Part shown: in pieces, positions 46,664 to 56,491 of the stretch
Numbering within the stretch: the stretch's first letter is position 1
How the letters are laid out: each line of letters begins with the position of its first letter
DNA from: Acinetobacter nectaris CIP 110549
Lineage (GTDB): Bacteria; Pseudomonadota; Gammaproteobacteria; Pseudomonadales; Moraxellaceae
Length of the DNA: 64,000 nt
NCBI RefSeq assembly: GCF_000488215.1
Contig: NZ_KI530712.1
Location: 295,736 to 359,735, forward strand
Direction: 5' to 3'
Made by a program: the position numbers and the translations under genes
Notes under the pieces: model-generated
The model's database searches: none
What the model saw: the letters and a program-made list of their open reading frames with translations, nothing else
What the model was told of the DNA's origin: nothing

Positions 46664-49096
46664 ATGCGTCACACACATCTTTTTATGCCTTTGGCACTTA
46701 TTAGTGCAATGGCGGCAGTACAACAAGCTTATGCAGCAGATGACTTTATTGCGCGTGATATAAAGTTTGATGGTCTAGTACGCTTGATACCTGCCAATGT
46801 ATCTAGTATGTTGCCCATTAAAAGCGGTGATCGTGTTAATGAAGCAACTTTAAATAGTGCAATACATACTTTATATGACACTGGACTTTTTGATGATATC
46901 AAAGCAGCACAACAAAGTGATGGAACTTTGCTGTTTACAGTTGCTGAGCGACCAGTCATTGCTAAGGTTGACTTCAAGGGAAATAAACTCATTCCTAAGG
47001 AAGCTTTACAAGATGGTCTAAAGAAAATGGGACTTGCAGAAGGTGAAGTCTTAAAGCCATCTTTACTACAAAATATTGAAACTGAGTTAGAACAGCAATA
47101 TATACAACAAGGCCGCTATGGCGCAAAAGTAACGATTGACCGTACAGCAAGACCAAATAACCGTGTAGATTTAACTTTGAACTTTGTTGAAGGTAAAGCT
47201 GCTAAAGTTGTTGAAGTGAATGTTGTTGGTAATAAAGTTTTTAGTGATGATGATGTTAAACAAGCATTTGCATTGAAAGAGAGTACTTGGTATTCAATTT
47301 TAACAAGAAATGATCATTTTGCTAGAGAAAGAATGACCGCTAGTTTAGATGCATTACGTGCACTTTACTTAAATAATGGATATGTCAACTTTGAAGTTAA
47401 CTCATCAGATTTAAATATTAATGATGATAAACAAAAGATCTTCGTGAATGTATCTATTACAGAAGGTCAGCAATTTAAAGTTGGAACAACAAAGTTCTTA
47501 GGCGATACTTTATTTAAGCCTGAAGAATTAAAAACATTGCAAGTATATAAAGAGGGTGAAGTATACTCGCAAGAAAAAATTGATGCTGTTAAAAACCTGT
47601 TGCTTAGAAAATATGGCAATGCAGGTTATTATTTTGCACAAGTAAATGTTGTTCCACAAATAGATAATGACAACAAAGTCGTGAATGTTGTTTATTATAT
47701 TAATCCAGGTCAACAAGTTACAATTCGTCGTATTAATTTCATGGGAAATACAAAAACAGCTGATACTGTTTTACGTCGTGAAATGAGACAAATGGAAGGT
47801 GCTCTGGCAAGTAATGAAAAAATTGACCTTTCAAAAATACGCTTACAAAGAACTGGATATTTTAAAACTGTAGACATTAAACCAGTACGTATCCCGGGGG
47901 TTCCTGATCAAGTTGATTTAGATGTGAATGTTGAAGAACAACATTCAGGTACAAGTACACTTGCTATTGGTTATTCACAAAGTGGTGGTATTACTTATCA
48001 AGCGGGTATTAGTCAGTCGAACTTCCTTGGTACAGGGAATAGTGTTGGTTTAGATTTTACAAAATCTTCATATTCTACATATTACAACCTTTCTGTTACA
48101 GATCCGTACTTCACTATTGATGGTGTAAGTGCAGGTTATAATGTGTATTATCGTGAAACCAAGCCTTATTCAGACTATCATGTAAGTGATTATTATTCTA
48201 AAGCTGTTGGTGCAAGTGCTAGTCTCTCATATCCAATTGATGAAAACCAAAGTATTAGTGGTTCTCTTGGTTTAGAAAACAATAAAGTTACGACTGATAT
48301 TTATGGTTCTACGGCATATGGTGCTTATTTAAGAAACCATGGTGGTACGACTAGTACAGATACAAATACAGGCGTTTCAATCTATTCTGGAACATATTTA
48401 AGCTATTTAGCGAATTTAGGCTGGTCATTTAATACATTAGACCGTCCAATGTTCCCAACCTCAGGTCAGTTGCATGCAATTAACTTAGAAGTTGCTCTAC
48501 CAGGAAGTGATGCTGAATACCAAAAACTTACATATAGTGGTCAAGTATTCTTCCCTATTGGTAAAGGTTTTGGCGCACGTGCATATGGTAAAGTAGGTTA
48601 TGGACATGACTTACCATTCTGGAAAAACTTCTATGCAGGTGGTTGGGGGTCAGTACGTGGTTATGAAGATAATACACTAGGTCCTCGTTATCCTGGTGAA
48701 TACTACAGTAAAACAAAAACTGTGGACTATAACAAAGACCCAATTGGTGGTAATGCACTTGTACAATTTGGTTCTGAATTAATTTTACCTGTTCCATCGA
48801 AAGGTGATTGGGCACAGAATGTAAGACCAACATTATTTGTAGAGGGTGGTCAAACATTTGACACTGAGTGCAAAAATACGCCAGACTTTTATGATGGAAC
48901 GACAAGCGTAAGTGGAAAACAATATTGTAAAAATAATTACGGTTTTGATCTAAGTAACTTACGTTATAGCGCAGGTATTGGATTGACATGGAATACAATG
49001 ATTGGACCACTTTCGATTAGCTATGCGTATCCATTGAATAAAAAAGATGGTGATAACACGCAAAATGTACAATTCCAAATTGGTCGTACTTTCTAA
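46664..49096 (+). CDS. bamA: Outer-membrane protein assembly factor BamA
   Basis: 810 residues, the expected length. A signal peptide ends near AYAADDF. Five POTRA domains occupy about residues 25-420, each with the FxGN-type turn (VDFKGNKLIP, VVGNKVFS, FLGDTLF, FMGNTKT). The C-terminal 16-strand barrel has the conserved VRGYEDNTLGP loop near residue 665 and ends in QFQIGRTF with terminal Phe. BamA inserts outer-membrane proteins. It is followed by its periplasmic chaperone partner skp. Confidence 0.97.
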   Translation: MRHTHLFMPLALISAMAAVQQAYAADDFIARDIKFDGLVRLIPANVSSMLPIKSGDRVNEATLNSAIHTLYDTGLFDDIKAAQQSDGTLLFTVAERPVIAKVDFKGNKLIPKEALQDGLKKMGLAEGEVLKPSLLQNIETELEQQYIQQGRYGAKVTIDRTARPNNRVDLTLNFVEGKAAKVVEVNVVGNKVFSDDDVKQAFALKESTWYSILTRNDHFARERMTASLDALRALYLNNGYVNFEVNSSDLNINDDKQKIFVNVSITEGQQFKVGTTKFLGDTLFKPEELKTLQVYKEGEVYSQEKIDAVKNLLLRKYGNAGYYFAQVNVVPQIDNDNKVVNVVYYINPGQQVTIRRINFMGNTKTADTVLRREMRQMEGALASNEKIDLSKIRLQRTGYFKTVDIKPVRIPGVPDQVDLDVNVEEQHSGTSTLAIGYSQSGGITYQAGISQSNFLGTGNSVGLDFTKSSYSTYYNLSVTDPYFTIDGVSAGYNVYYRETKPYSDYHVSDYYSKAVGASASLSYPIDENQSISGSLGLENNKVTTDIYGSTAYGAYLRNHGGTTSTDTNTGVSIYSGTYLSYLANLGWSFNTLDRPMFPTSGQLHAINLEVALPGSDAEYQKLTYSGQVFFPIGKGFGARAYGKVGYGHDLPFWKNFYAGGWGSVRGYEDNTLGPRYPGEYYSKTKTVDYNKDPIGGNALVQFGSELILPVPSKGDWAQNVRPTLFVEGGQTFDTECKNTPDFYDGTTSVSGKQYCKNNYGFDLSNLRYSAGIGLTWNTMIGPLSISYAYPLNKKDGDNTQNVQFQIGRTF

Positions 49097-49139
49097 GAAG
49101 TACGCCTATTTTATAATTTAACTTTAAAAGGAAACACAA

Positions 49140-49628
49140 ATGAAAAAATTAGCGACAGCTTTTTTACTTGCAAGTACTACAGTTGCAACAATGGCAAATG
49201 CTGCGGGTTATGGTGTTGTAGATATGCAACGTGTTGTAGATAGCAGTAGCTATTTAAAGCAACAAAATGCGTCACTTCAGCAATCTGTAAAGCCAAGCGC
49301 GACACGTGCAGAGCAACTGAATAAAGAAATTCAAGATTTACAAGAAAAAGCAGCGAATGCGAAACCAGCAGAAGTACAGCAGTTGAAAGCTCAGTATGAG
49401 TCAAAAGTTAATGAAATCAACTCACTTGAGCAAAGCATTCAGCAAAAAGTACAAGCAACATCACAAAGTACAAGCCAAACATTTACTTCTCGTGTGCAAC
49501 AGGCAGCTGAGCAATTACGTAAAGATGGCAATTTAGATGTTGTTTTAAATAAAAATGCTGCACTTGCATATGACAATAACAACGATTTAACTGATAAAAT
49601 GATTCAAAAGGTTAATGCAATCAGATAA
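49140..49628 (+). CDS. skp: Periplasmic chaperone, Skp/OmpH family
   Basis: 162 residues. A signal peptide of about 22 residues ends at ANAAGYG. The mature protein begins with the small beta segment YGVVDMQRVVDSS and then a long Gln/Glu/Lys-rich coiled coil, the tentacle of Skp. Skp holds unfolded outer-membrane proteins during transit to BamA. The ATG has an AAAGGA box. lpxD begins 3 bp after its stop. The short length is normal for the family. Confidence 0.92.
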   Translation: MKKLATAFLLASTTVATMANAAGYGVVDMQRVVDSSSYLKQQNASLQQSVKPSATRAEQLNKEIQDLQEKAANAKPAEVQQLKAQYESKVNEINSLEQSIQQKVQATSQSTSQTFTSRVQQAAEQLRKDGNLDVVLNKNAALAYDNNNDLTDKMIQKVNAIR

Positions 49629-49631
49629 TCA

Positions 49632-50702
49632 ATGAATCAAAAGCAATATCAGTTACAACAATTAGCTCACCTCGTTCAAGGTGAGCTAATTGGCGAACCA
49701 AAGTTTATCGTCAATGGGTTGTCAAGTTTAGAGCTTGCAAATGAAAACAATATTTCTTTTATAAATGGCGATAAATATTTAGAACAGGCACAAAATTCGA
49801 AAGCAGGTGTACTTATTATTACATCTGAGTTTAAAGATAAACTTCCTCATATTTCTAATTTTATTATTGTACAAAATCCTTATCTTGCATTTGCTACATT
49901 AACACATGCTTTTGAATTAAAGAAAAATAATGTAGGAATAGAAGATACTGCCAAAATTCATCCATCTGCAATTGTTTCAGACACAGCATATATTGGTCAT
50001 TATGTTGTTATTGAAGAGAATTGTGTTGTTGGTGATGCAACAGTTATTGAGTCACATACTAAGTTAGATGTAGGTGTAGAGGTTGGTAAAAATTGTTTTA
50101 TTGACTCTCATGTAACGCTAACTGGATTCTCTAAAATTGGTAATGATGTACGTATTCATGCCAATACAGTGATTGGTGGAGAAGGGTTTGGATTTGTACC
50201 ATATCAAGGGACATGGCATAGAATTGCACAACTTGGTTCTGTTCATATAGGAAATAGAGTAAGAATTGGATCGAATTGTAGTATAGACCGTGGTGCATTA
50301 GATGACACAATTTTACATGATGGTGTCATTATTGATAATCTTGTGCAAATTGCACATAATGTTCAGGTTGGCGAAAACACAGCCATTGCTGCGAAGACAG
50401 GTATTGCTGGAAGTACTATAATTGGCAAAAACTGTATATTTGCAGGTGCTTGTGGTATTGCAGGGCATATAAAAATTGCAGATAATGTGACATTAACAGG
50501 AATGTCAATGGTCACAAAAAGCATTTTTGAGGCAGGCACATATTCATCAGGAACAGGGCTATTTGAAAGCGGACAGTGGCGTAGAACAATTGTTAGATTA
50601 AGACAATTAGCAGATGTGCCATTGACTAAAGTGATCAAACGACTAGATCATATACAAACTCAAATTGAGTCCATTGAATCAACTTTAAAGATGCGTAAGT
50701 AA
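49632..50702 (+). CDS. lpxD: UDP-3-O-(3-hydroxyacyl)glucosamine N-acyltransferase
   Basis: 356 residues. It adds the second hydroxyacyl chain in lipid A synthesis. The N-terminal uridine-binding domain covers residues 1-100 ([20 protein letters not shown]). A left-handed beta-helix of hexapeptide repeats follows, including [40 protein letters not shown] (read in parts) and the catalytic His in [13 protein letters not shown]. The C-terminal helix ends at [10 protein letters not shown]. It starts 3 bp after skp. Confidence 0.97.
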   Translation: MNQKQYQLQQLAHLVQGELIGEPKFIVNGLSSLELANENNISFINGDKYLEQAQNSKAGVLIITSEFKDKLPHISNFIIVQNPYLAFATLTHAFELKKNNVGIEDTAKIHPSAIVSDTAYIGHYVVIEENCVVGDATVIESHTKLDVGVEVGKNCFIDSHVTLTGFSKIGNDVRIHANTVIGGEGFGFVPYQGTWHRIAQLGSVHIGNRVRIGSNCSIDRGALDDTILHDGVIIDNLVQIAHNVQVGENTAIAAKTGIAGSTIIGKNCIFAGACGIAGHIKIADNVTLTGMSMVTKSIFEAGTYSSGTGLFESGQWRRTIVRLRQLADVPLTKVIKRLDHIQTQIESIESTLKMRK

Positions 50703-50703
50703 T

Positions 50704-51183
50704 ATGGTCACAGAATCTCAAACAACAAGTCAAAATAAACCTGAATTGCCAATGAATATTCAGCAAATTCGTGAATATTTACCACATCGTTATCCATTCC
50801 TATTGGTCGATCGTGTTGTTGAAATTACTGATAATGGTATTGTCGGCTATAAAAATGTTTCAATTAATGAAGAATTTTTACAAGGCCATTTTCCTGAATA
50901 CCCAATTATGCCTGGTGTTTTAATTATTGAAGCCTTGGCGCAAGTTTCAGGTATTTTAGGTTTTGTAATGAATGATGTGAAGCCAGCACCAGGTTCACTG
51001 TTTCTTTTTGCTGGTGCAGAAAAAATTCGATTTAAAAAGCAAGTGGTTGCTGGTGACCAATTAGTTCTTAAATCCGAGCTTGTAATGCAAAAGCGTGGTA
51101 TCTATAAGTATAGCTGTACAGCATCTGTAGATGGCGTTGTTGCGACAACAGCTGAAATTATTATCTCTCATCAGAAAATATAG
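50704..51183 (+). CDS. fabZ: 3-hydroxyacyl-ACP dehydratase FabZ
   Basis: 159 residues from the ATG one base after lpxD. The first 16 residues are variable; the conserved part begins MNIQQIREYLPHRYPFLLVDR with the catalytic His in LPHRYPF. The catalytic Glu is in PIMPGVLIIEALAQ. FabZ dehydrates beta-hydroxyacyl-ACP in fatty acid elongation and competes with LpxA for hydroxyacyl-ACP, so its position between lpxD and lpxA is meaningful and widely conserved. Confidence 0.96.
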   Translation: MVTESQTTSQNKPELPMNIQQIREYLPHRYPFLLVDRVVEITDNGIVGYKNVSINEEFLQGHFPEYPIMPGVLIIEALAQVSGILGFVMNDVKPAPGSLFLFAGAEKIRFKKQVVAGDQLVLKSELVMQKRGIYKYSCTASVDGVVATTAEIIISHQKI

Positions 51184-51190
51184 AGCAGGC

Positions 51191-51979
51191 ATGAGCAATA
51201 CTGAATATATTCACCCCACTGCTATAATTGATTCATCTGCTGTCATTGCATCAGATGTAAAAATAGGGCCATATTGTATTATTGGTCCTCATGTTACAAT
51301 TGGTTCGGGAACAAAGCTTCACTCACATGTTGTTGTTGGCGGGTATACTCGTATTGGTTCCAATAATGAAATCTTTCAATTTGCAAGTGTTGGTGAGGTT
51401 TGCCAAGATTTAAAATATAAAGGTGAAGAAACTTGGTTGGAAATTGGTGATAGTAATATTATCCGTGAACATTCAAGTCTGCACCGCGGAACGACACAAG
51501 ACCATAGTTTGACAAAAATAGGCAGCCATAACTTACTTATGGTAAATACCCATATTGCACACGATTGTCAGGTCGGAGACCATAATATATTTGCCAATAA
51601 TGTGGGTGTTGCTGGTCACGTTCATATTGGTAATCATGTTGTTATCGGTGGGAACTCCGGTATTCATCAATTCTGTAAAGTAGACTCTTACAGTATGATA
51701 GGTGCATCATCACTTATATTAAAGGATATCCCTGCATATATGATGGTTTCTGGAAATCCCGCACATGCATTTGGGTTGAATTTAGAAGGAATGAGGCGTC
51801 GTGGTTGGTCCAAAGATGTGATAGGTGGGTTACGTACTTGTTTTAAACTTATCTATAAAGATGGGCTTACGACAAAAGAAGCAATTGATGCGATTCGTGA
51901 AACAGTCCTACCGAATGTACAAGAAGCTCAGCTATTATTAGATTCTTTAGAGCAGTCTAAGCGTGGAATTATAAGATAA
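51191..51979 (+). CDS. lpxA: UDP-N-acetylglucosamine acyltransferase
   Basis: 262 residues from the ATG at 51191 with a GAGCAGG box; the open frame extends into fabZ but the family starts at MSNTEYIHPTA. It performs the first step of lipid A synthesis. Hexapeptide repeats run from IHPTAIIDSSAVI to about residue 190, with the catalytic His in NTHIAHDCQVG, then GNSGIHQFCKVDSYSMIG. The C-terminal helical domain follows. A terminator comes right after, so lpxB is not in this operon. Confidence 0.97.
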   Translation: MSNTEYIHPTAIIDSSAVIASDVKIGPYCIIGPHVTIGSGTKLHSHVVVGGYTRIGSNNEIFQFASVGEVCQDLKYKGEETWLEIGDSNIIREHSSLHRGTTQDHSLTKIGSHNLLMVNTHIAHDCQVGDHNIFANNVGVAGHVHIGNHVVIGGNSGIHQFCKVDSYSMIGASSLILKDIPAYMMVSGNPAHAFGLNLEGMRRRGWSKDVIGGLRTCFKLIYKDGLTTKEAIDAIRETVLPNVQEAQLLLDSLEQSKRGIIR

Positions 51980-51997
51980 TAAAATCTTATATAAAGT

Positions 51998-52033
51998 AAA
52001 AAAGCTAAACTATTACCTAGTTTAGCTTTTTTT
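51998..52033. terminator. Bidirectional terminator between lpxA and cpoB
   Basis: AAAAAGCTAAACT and AGTTTAGCTTTTT form a long perfect stem around a 7-base loop, with T-runs in both directions. It closes the long pyrH-lpxA cluster. Confidence 0.95.
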
Positions 52034-52037
52034 ATTT

Positions 52038-52898
52038 CTATGGTTTAAAGTAGCCAGCTTCTTTAGATTTTGGATATTTTGTTATTATTTGCTGTTTGTA
52101 TAATTTTGCAGAAACTGCATTATGGTCTACTTCTTTAGCAATACTATAGAGTTGGTACAAAGCTCTAGATGCTTTTTCTGATTGAGGGTATTGCTTTGCA
52201 ACTATTTCATAGTTTTGTTTTGCGGTTGTATAGTTGGCAGGTTCGATAGCTAGATTAAACTCAGCGAGCCAAAAATGGGCATTAGCAATATATACACTAT
52301 TTGGATAGTTTTTGATAAATTTCTCCATAGGAGAAATAGCCTGTTTTGCGCCACCCTGTTTATATGCTGTTAATGCAACAGTATATGCATCTTTTTCACT
52401 CATTGGTTTTTCTTGATTGTTTGTATTTGCATCACCTTTTGTTTGTGATGTGCTATTGACTTGTGGCTGTGATGCGGAGGGTGTACTTTGGTCTTGTGCT
52501 GTTGGTTCTGAGGTGCTAGTGCTATCTGATGGAGATGCTTCAGAAGCGGCTGCTTTTTCATCGGCATCTAAACGCTGCTCAACAATTTGTAAGCGTTGAT
52601 CTAAGTTCGAATAGTGACTATCAAGGTCTTTTTTTAATTGCTGTATAGTGTGTTCATCTTCTTCTAAAGCTCCTCTTAATCTTCTGACTTCTTCATCAAG
52701 TTTTTGATTTTGTTGCATGAGTTGCCAGTTTAAATTGGCAGGAACGGCTACACTTTCTGGAGTAGAAGAAGATTCAGGTGTATTTTGTGTTTGTGATGTA
52801 GCTACCTGACTTAAGCTTACACTTTCAATAGGTGCCGCATATACTAAAGATGTAAAAATTAAAGGAAGAAGGCTATAACTATATTTAGAAAAATTCAT
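52038..52898 (-). CDS. cpoB: Cell division coordinator CpoB (YbgF)
   Basis: 286 residues from the ATG at 52898; a TTG 12 codons upstream only lengthens the frame. A signal peptide ends near VYAAP. A coiled-coil trimerisation segment (NQKLDEEVRRLRGALEEDEHT) is near residue 80, then a Ser/Thr/Gln-rich linker. A C-terminal TPR domain from about residue 165 begins DAYTVALTAYKQGGAKQAI and contains YPNSVYIANAHFWLAE, typical of YbgF. CpoB couples peptidoglycan synthesis with Tol-Pal constriction. The tol-pal genes that normally adjoin it are not in this window. Confidence 0.88.
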   Translation of the reverse strand: MNFSKYSYSLLPLIFTSLVYAAPIESVSLSQVATSQTQNTPESSSTPESVAVPANLNWQLMQQNQKLDEEVRRLRGALEEDEHTIQQLKKDLDSHYSNLDQRLQIVEQRLDADEKAAASEASPSDSTSTSEPTAQDQSTPSASQPQVNSTSQTKGDANTNNQEKPMSEKDAYTVALTAYKQGGAKQAISPMEKFIKNYPNSVYIANAHFWLAEFNLAIEPANYTTAKQNYEIVAKQYPQSEKASRALYQLYSIAKEVDHNAVSAKLYKQQIITKYPKSKEAGYFKP

Positions 52899-53104
52899 AT
52901 TAAGACCCAAAAAAGACTTAGGTATATTTATCAAGTTTACGAGATATAAAGCAACAAGTATTTACAAACTTTCAGCATTTTCCTGAGAGTGACTTAAAAA
53001 TAAGCATTTGATTTTATTTTTTATTATATTTGTTTTATTAGTAATCAATGTGTGTGGGGTATGCTTGCATGTAAAATAAAAATCACTATACTAGTCCTTG
53101 TGAT

Positions 53105-53214
<110 letters not shown>

Positions 53215-53221
53215 TCCAATT

Positions 53222-53695
53222 CTAATAATCCTCACTAAAATCAACTACTTTAAATATAATATCTAGGTCATATCCTCTATATTGTAAAAACCGAATTTGT
53301 TTTGCTCTTTTCTTTGGGTCTTTCTCTACATTATCTCCAAACTTTCTAATCTTTAGATTATATGCTTCAGTAAACCAATCCGTTTCTTGGATTTGTTCAT
53401 CAATATAAGATGTGTCAAGAGACCTTTGTTGTAGCTTCTGTTTTATTCTATGGGGTCCTTGCCCTTTATATAAATGACTTCTAAGAACTTGTTCCGCAGC
53501 TCGTTGATCACTTTGATAGCCATACTCATGTAATTGTTGAATAAAGTCGATAGCTTCTTGATCATCTTGTGCATATTCAAGCAGTTTATTTGTGAGTTCG
53601 GCTTTAGAGTATTCTCTACGTGTTAATAATGCATAAGCATATGATCGTAGACGAGCACCTGTGAGTGTTTTCTGAGGCTTTTGTTTATATTGCAT
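53222..53695 (-). CDS. recX: Regulatory protein RecX
   Basis: 157 residues. RecX caps or destabilises RecA filaments and lowers recombination. Family blocks are RSYAYALLTRREYSKAEL, the helical repeats with FIQQLHEYGYQSDQRAAE, GPHRIKQKLQQRSL, and the C-terminal RAKQIRFLQYRGYDLDII. It lies 64 bp downstream of recA on the same strand, but a strong hairpin stands between, so it is expressed by readthrough at low level or from its own promoter. No good ribosome-binding site is visible. Confidence 0.9.
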   Translation of the reverse strand: MQYKQKPQKTLTGARLRSYAYALLTRREYSKAELTNKLLEYAQDDQEAIDFIQQLHEYGYQSDQRAAEQVLRSHLYKGQGPHRIKQKLQQRSLDTSYIDEQIQETDWFTEAYNLKIRKFGDNVEKDPKKRAKQIRFLQYRGYDLDIIFKVVDFSEDY

Positions 53696-53716
53696 ATAGA
53701 AAGAGTAGATATATAG

Positions 53717-53749
53717 AAAACTCTAGTTATAGTCACTATAACTAGAGTA
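53717..53749 (-). terminator. Hairpin between recA and recX
   Basis: ACTCTAGTTATAGT and ACTATAACTAGAGT are perfect 14-base arms around a single C (an effective loop of a few bases). On the - strand AGTTTTCTATAT follows. It should stop most recA transcripts before recX. Confidence 0.82.
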
Positions 53750-53758
53750 GTAGGGGGG

Positions 53759-54787
53759 TTAAGCGTCGGTTGGTTCTTGCTCTGTTTCCACAGGTTTTTG
53801 TGTAACAAGTAATTGTGAGCGAATTTGTTTTTCAACTTCTTCTACAATTGGAAGGTTCTCTTCTAAGTAGCGAATGACATTGTTTTTACCTTGTCCAATT
53901 TTGCTACCTTGATAAGAATACCAAGCACCCGCTTTTTGAATAATATCTTGTTGAACAGCAAGGTCAATAACTTCACCTAAATGATTGACACCTTTACCGT
54001 AAAGAATTTGGAATAATGCTTCTCGGAAAGGAGGCGCCATCTTATTTTTTACAACTTTAATTTTAGTTTCTGAGCCAATAATTTCGTCACCTTCTTTAAC
54101 TTGTCCAGCGCGACGAATATCTAAGCGAACAGAGGCATAGAACTTCAGTGCATTACCACCTGTTGTTGTTTCTGGGCTACCAAACATCACACCAATTTTC
54201 ATACGAATTTGGTTAATGAAAATAACCATACAGTTTGATCGTTTTGCATTACCTGTAATTTTACGTAGAGCTTGACTCATTAAGCGAGCCTGTAGACCCA
54301 TATGAGAGTCACCCATTTCACCTTCAATTTCAGCGCGAGGTGTAAGTGCGGCAACAGAATCGACAACAATAAGGTCTACTGCACCTGAACGAACAAGCAT
54401 GTCTGCAATTTCTAATGCTTGCTCACCGTGGTCTGGTTGTGAAACAAGAAGGTTATCTATGTCTACACCAAGCTTACGTGCATATTGTGGATCTAGAGCA
54501 TGTTCAGCATCAATAAAAGCACAAGTGCCACCTGCTTTCTGGCACTCAGCAATTGCTTGAAGTGTCATTGTTGTTTTACCAGATGATTCAGGTCCATAAA
54601 TTTCAACAATACGGCCTTTAGGTAAACCACCAATCCCTAAAGCGATATCTAACTGTAATGACCCTGTTGAAATTGCTTCAACTGCTTGTACGGTATTGCT
54701 ACCTAAGCGCATTACGGTGTTTTTGCCAAACTGTTTCTCAATTTGTCCTAAAGCAGCATTTAATGCTTTGCTTTTGTTTTCGTCCAT
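53759..54787 (-). CDS. recA: Recombinase RecA
   Basis: 342 residues. It is the ATP-dependent strand-exchange protein of recombinational repair and the trigger of the SOS response. Walker [10 protein letters not shown] is near residue 67, Walker [11 protein letters not shown] near 140, loop L1 [10 protein letters not shown] and loop L2 with [22 protein letters not shown] (read in parts). The acidic C-terminal tail ends in EQEPTDA. An AGAGG box precedes the ATG. I see no CTGT-N8-ACAG LexA box in the 143 bp upstream, which fits Acinetobacter, where LexA is lacking. Confidence 0.98.
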   Translation of the reverse strand: MDENKSKALNAALGQIEKQFGKNTVMRLGSNTVQAVEAISTGSLQLDIALGIGGLPKGRIVEIYGPESSGKTTMTLQAIAECQKAGGTCAFIDAEHALDPQYARKLGVDIDNLLVSQPDHGEQALEIADMLVRSGAVDLIVVDSVAALTPRAEIEGEMGDSHMGLQARLMSQALRKITGNAKRSNCMVIFINQIRMKIGVMFGSPETTTGGNALKFYASVRLDIRRAGQVKEGDEIIGSETKIKVVKNKMAPPFREALFQILYGKGVNHLGEVIDLAVQQDIIQKAGAWYSYQGSKIGQGKNNVIRYLEENLPIVEEVEKQIRSQLLVTQKPVETEQEPTDA

Positions 54788-54930
54788 CTTATAGCCTCTA
54801 AATACGATATATCATGAACAGCAAACAATCTCAGTTCAGTCTGTTGTTCTAACTTCTATGTAGCTATAGTGACAGATTTTGAAAGTTTTCACTAGATTGA
54901 TTCATCTACATTGCGACACACTATGTCGTC

Positions 54931-55377
54931 TTAGTAAGTCTCATGATGGTAACTCCATTGTTCATCGTAGCTTTGAGAGTTATCTTCTTTAAATTGATTT
55001 ATTTTTCTACGATCTCGTTTATTAGGACGGTTTTCAGGTTTTGCGAGGTTGTCTAGCTTTCTTTGTGCAGAAATAAGCTCTCGGCGTGAGATGCTTAGAG
55101 GAGTTTCTTCATAAAGTTGTTGTGCAATAGGTGCTGGACCACGTGTATTGGAAAGACTTTTAATCGTAACGGTCTTTTTATCTTTACCTTGTTGTATTGT
55201 AAGCTCCATGCCAACTCTAATTTCTTTAGATACTTTAACGCGCTCAGAAGCATGATGTACTTTGCCACCTTCTATGGCAGCTTTTGCAATAGATCGTGTC
55301 TTAAAGAACCTTGCAGCCCATAGCCATTTGTCTATACGCATATGCTCTAGTTCTTTGGGGGAGACGCTTTGCTTCAT
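54931..55377 (-). CDS. hslR: RNA-binding S4-domain protein, heat shock protein 15
   Basis: 148 residues from the ATG at 55377, which has an AGGA box; an internal ATG at 55341 would give 136, closer to the 133 of E. coli Hsp15. The S4 domain spans MRIDKWLWAARFFKTRSIAKAAIEGGKVHH (read in parts) to about residue 80. The tail is basic (RPNKRDRRKINQF). Hsp15 binds 50S subunits that carry a blocked nascent chain and frees them for reuse. It lies 143 bp upstream of recA on the same strand. Confidence 0.87.
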   Translation of the reverse strand: MKQSVSPKELEHMRIDKWLWAARFFKTRSIAKAAIEGGKVHHASERVKVSKEIRVGMELTIQQGKDKKTVTIKSLSNTRGPAPIAQQLYEETPLSISRRELISAQRKLDNLAKPENRPNKRDRRKINQFKEDNSQSYDEQWSYHHETY

Positions 55378-55563
55378 ATGTGTCCTATAACAGCGGTGAA
55401 TGACTTTATTAATATTTACCAATTATTGGCGCTCTAATCAAATAGGAATTGTGGTTATAACGAAAAAGTAGAATTAATTATTCTTATAATTTTTTGTTTT
55501 TATCAAAATTAATTGGTTTTATTGGATAAACTATATCTAAAATAGAAATAGGATATTGAATTT

Positions 55564-56439
55564 ATGTTTATAACTACAGATCAGCCCGAAGATATAACAG
55601 TTTTAAAAGTTGTTGAATTGCTCGAAGAAGCAGGTAGGGTCATAAAGAAGGTATATAATCACTATTGTAACCATCAAGATATTAATATTGATATCAAGTC
55701 AGATAAATCTCCTGTAACGGAAGCAGATATAGCCTCTCATGAAGTTATTTCTTCTCAATTAAAACTATGGACACCTCATATTCCCCTTCTTTCTGAAGAG
55801 GGTGTACATGATGAAAGGGGAGGTTGGCGTGAGTTTTGGTTACTAGACCCTTTAGATGGAACAAAAGAGTTTTTAGAGAAGCGAGATGAGTTTACGATTA
55901 ACTTAAGTCGTGTAGCTGATGGAAAAACTATATTTTCAGCAATTATGGCACCAATGTATAACTCAATATATATTACTTCTGTTAAGGGAGAGGTTTTTAA
56001 ATATTTATACAATACAAAACGATGGTTTATTTTTTTAGATAAAAGTTGTGATGCTCATCAAGAATTGCTGAAAGTTGCTGTAAGCCAAGGTAAGAAAAAA
56101 CAGAAAGGAAGTGTACGTGTTAGCTTATATCAATCTTATTTTGATGAAATAGCGAAAAATCATACTGTTGAGATTGTACAGTGTGGCAGCGCATATAAAT
56201 TTTGCTTAATGCTTGAGGGTGAAATTGATATTTATCCAAGATTTCATCCAACTTATGAGTGGGACACAAGTGCAGGTCAATACCTATTAGAGGCTATTGG
56301 TGGTGGATTGTATAGCCTAAATAAAGAGGCTTTTACCTATAACCAACGCGCTGAACTACTGAATCATGAATTTATTGCATTTAGAAATAGTAAAGTGCGT
56401 GAAATTGCATTTTCTGCACTAGATACTTTGCAGAGATGA
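55564..56439 (+). CDS. cysQ: 3'(2'),5'-bisphosphate nucleotidase CysQ
   Basis: 291 residues of the inositol-monophosphatase superfamily. The metal site is made of SPVTEADIASHE, LLSEEG and WLLDPLDGTKEF, with a later CGSAYKFCLMLEGEIDIYPR and the final metal Asp in TYEWDTSAGQ. The set matches CysQ, which removes the toxic 3'-phosphoadenosine 5'-phosphate formed in sulfate assimilation. It is far from cysDN but acts in the same pathway. It stands alone with a clear upstream gap of 180 bp. Confidence 0.92.
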   Translation: MFITTDQPEDITVLKVVELLEEAGRVIKKVYNHYCNHQDINIDIKSDKSPVTEADIASHEVISSQLKLWTPHIPLLSEEGVHDERGGWREFWLLDPLDGTKEFLEKRDEFTINLSRVADGKTIFSAIMAPMYNSIYITSVKGEVFKYLYNTKRWFIFLDKSCDAHQELLKVAVSQGKKKQKGSVRVSLYQSYFDEIAKNHTVEIVQCGSAYKFCLMLEGEIDIYPRFHPTYEWDTSAGQYLLEAIGGGLYSLNKEAFTYNQRAELLNHEFIAFRNSKVREIAFSALDTLQR

Positions 56440-56491
56440 AAAAATATGTTTTAACTATAGTGTATATAGTTAAAAGTGATGAATACCTATT

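Noticed and set aside
48555..49010. 151-codon open frame on the - strand inside bamA
   Set aside because: It is antisense to the conserved BamA barrel and its His/Leu/Tyr-rich translation looks like no real protein.
51131..51190. Upstream extension of lpxA within fabZ
   Set aside because: The extra 20 residues overlap the fabZ coding end in another frame, and LpxA starts at MSNTEYIHPTA after a GAGCAGG box.
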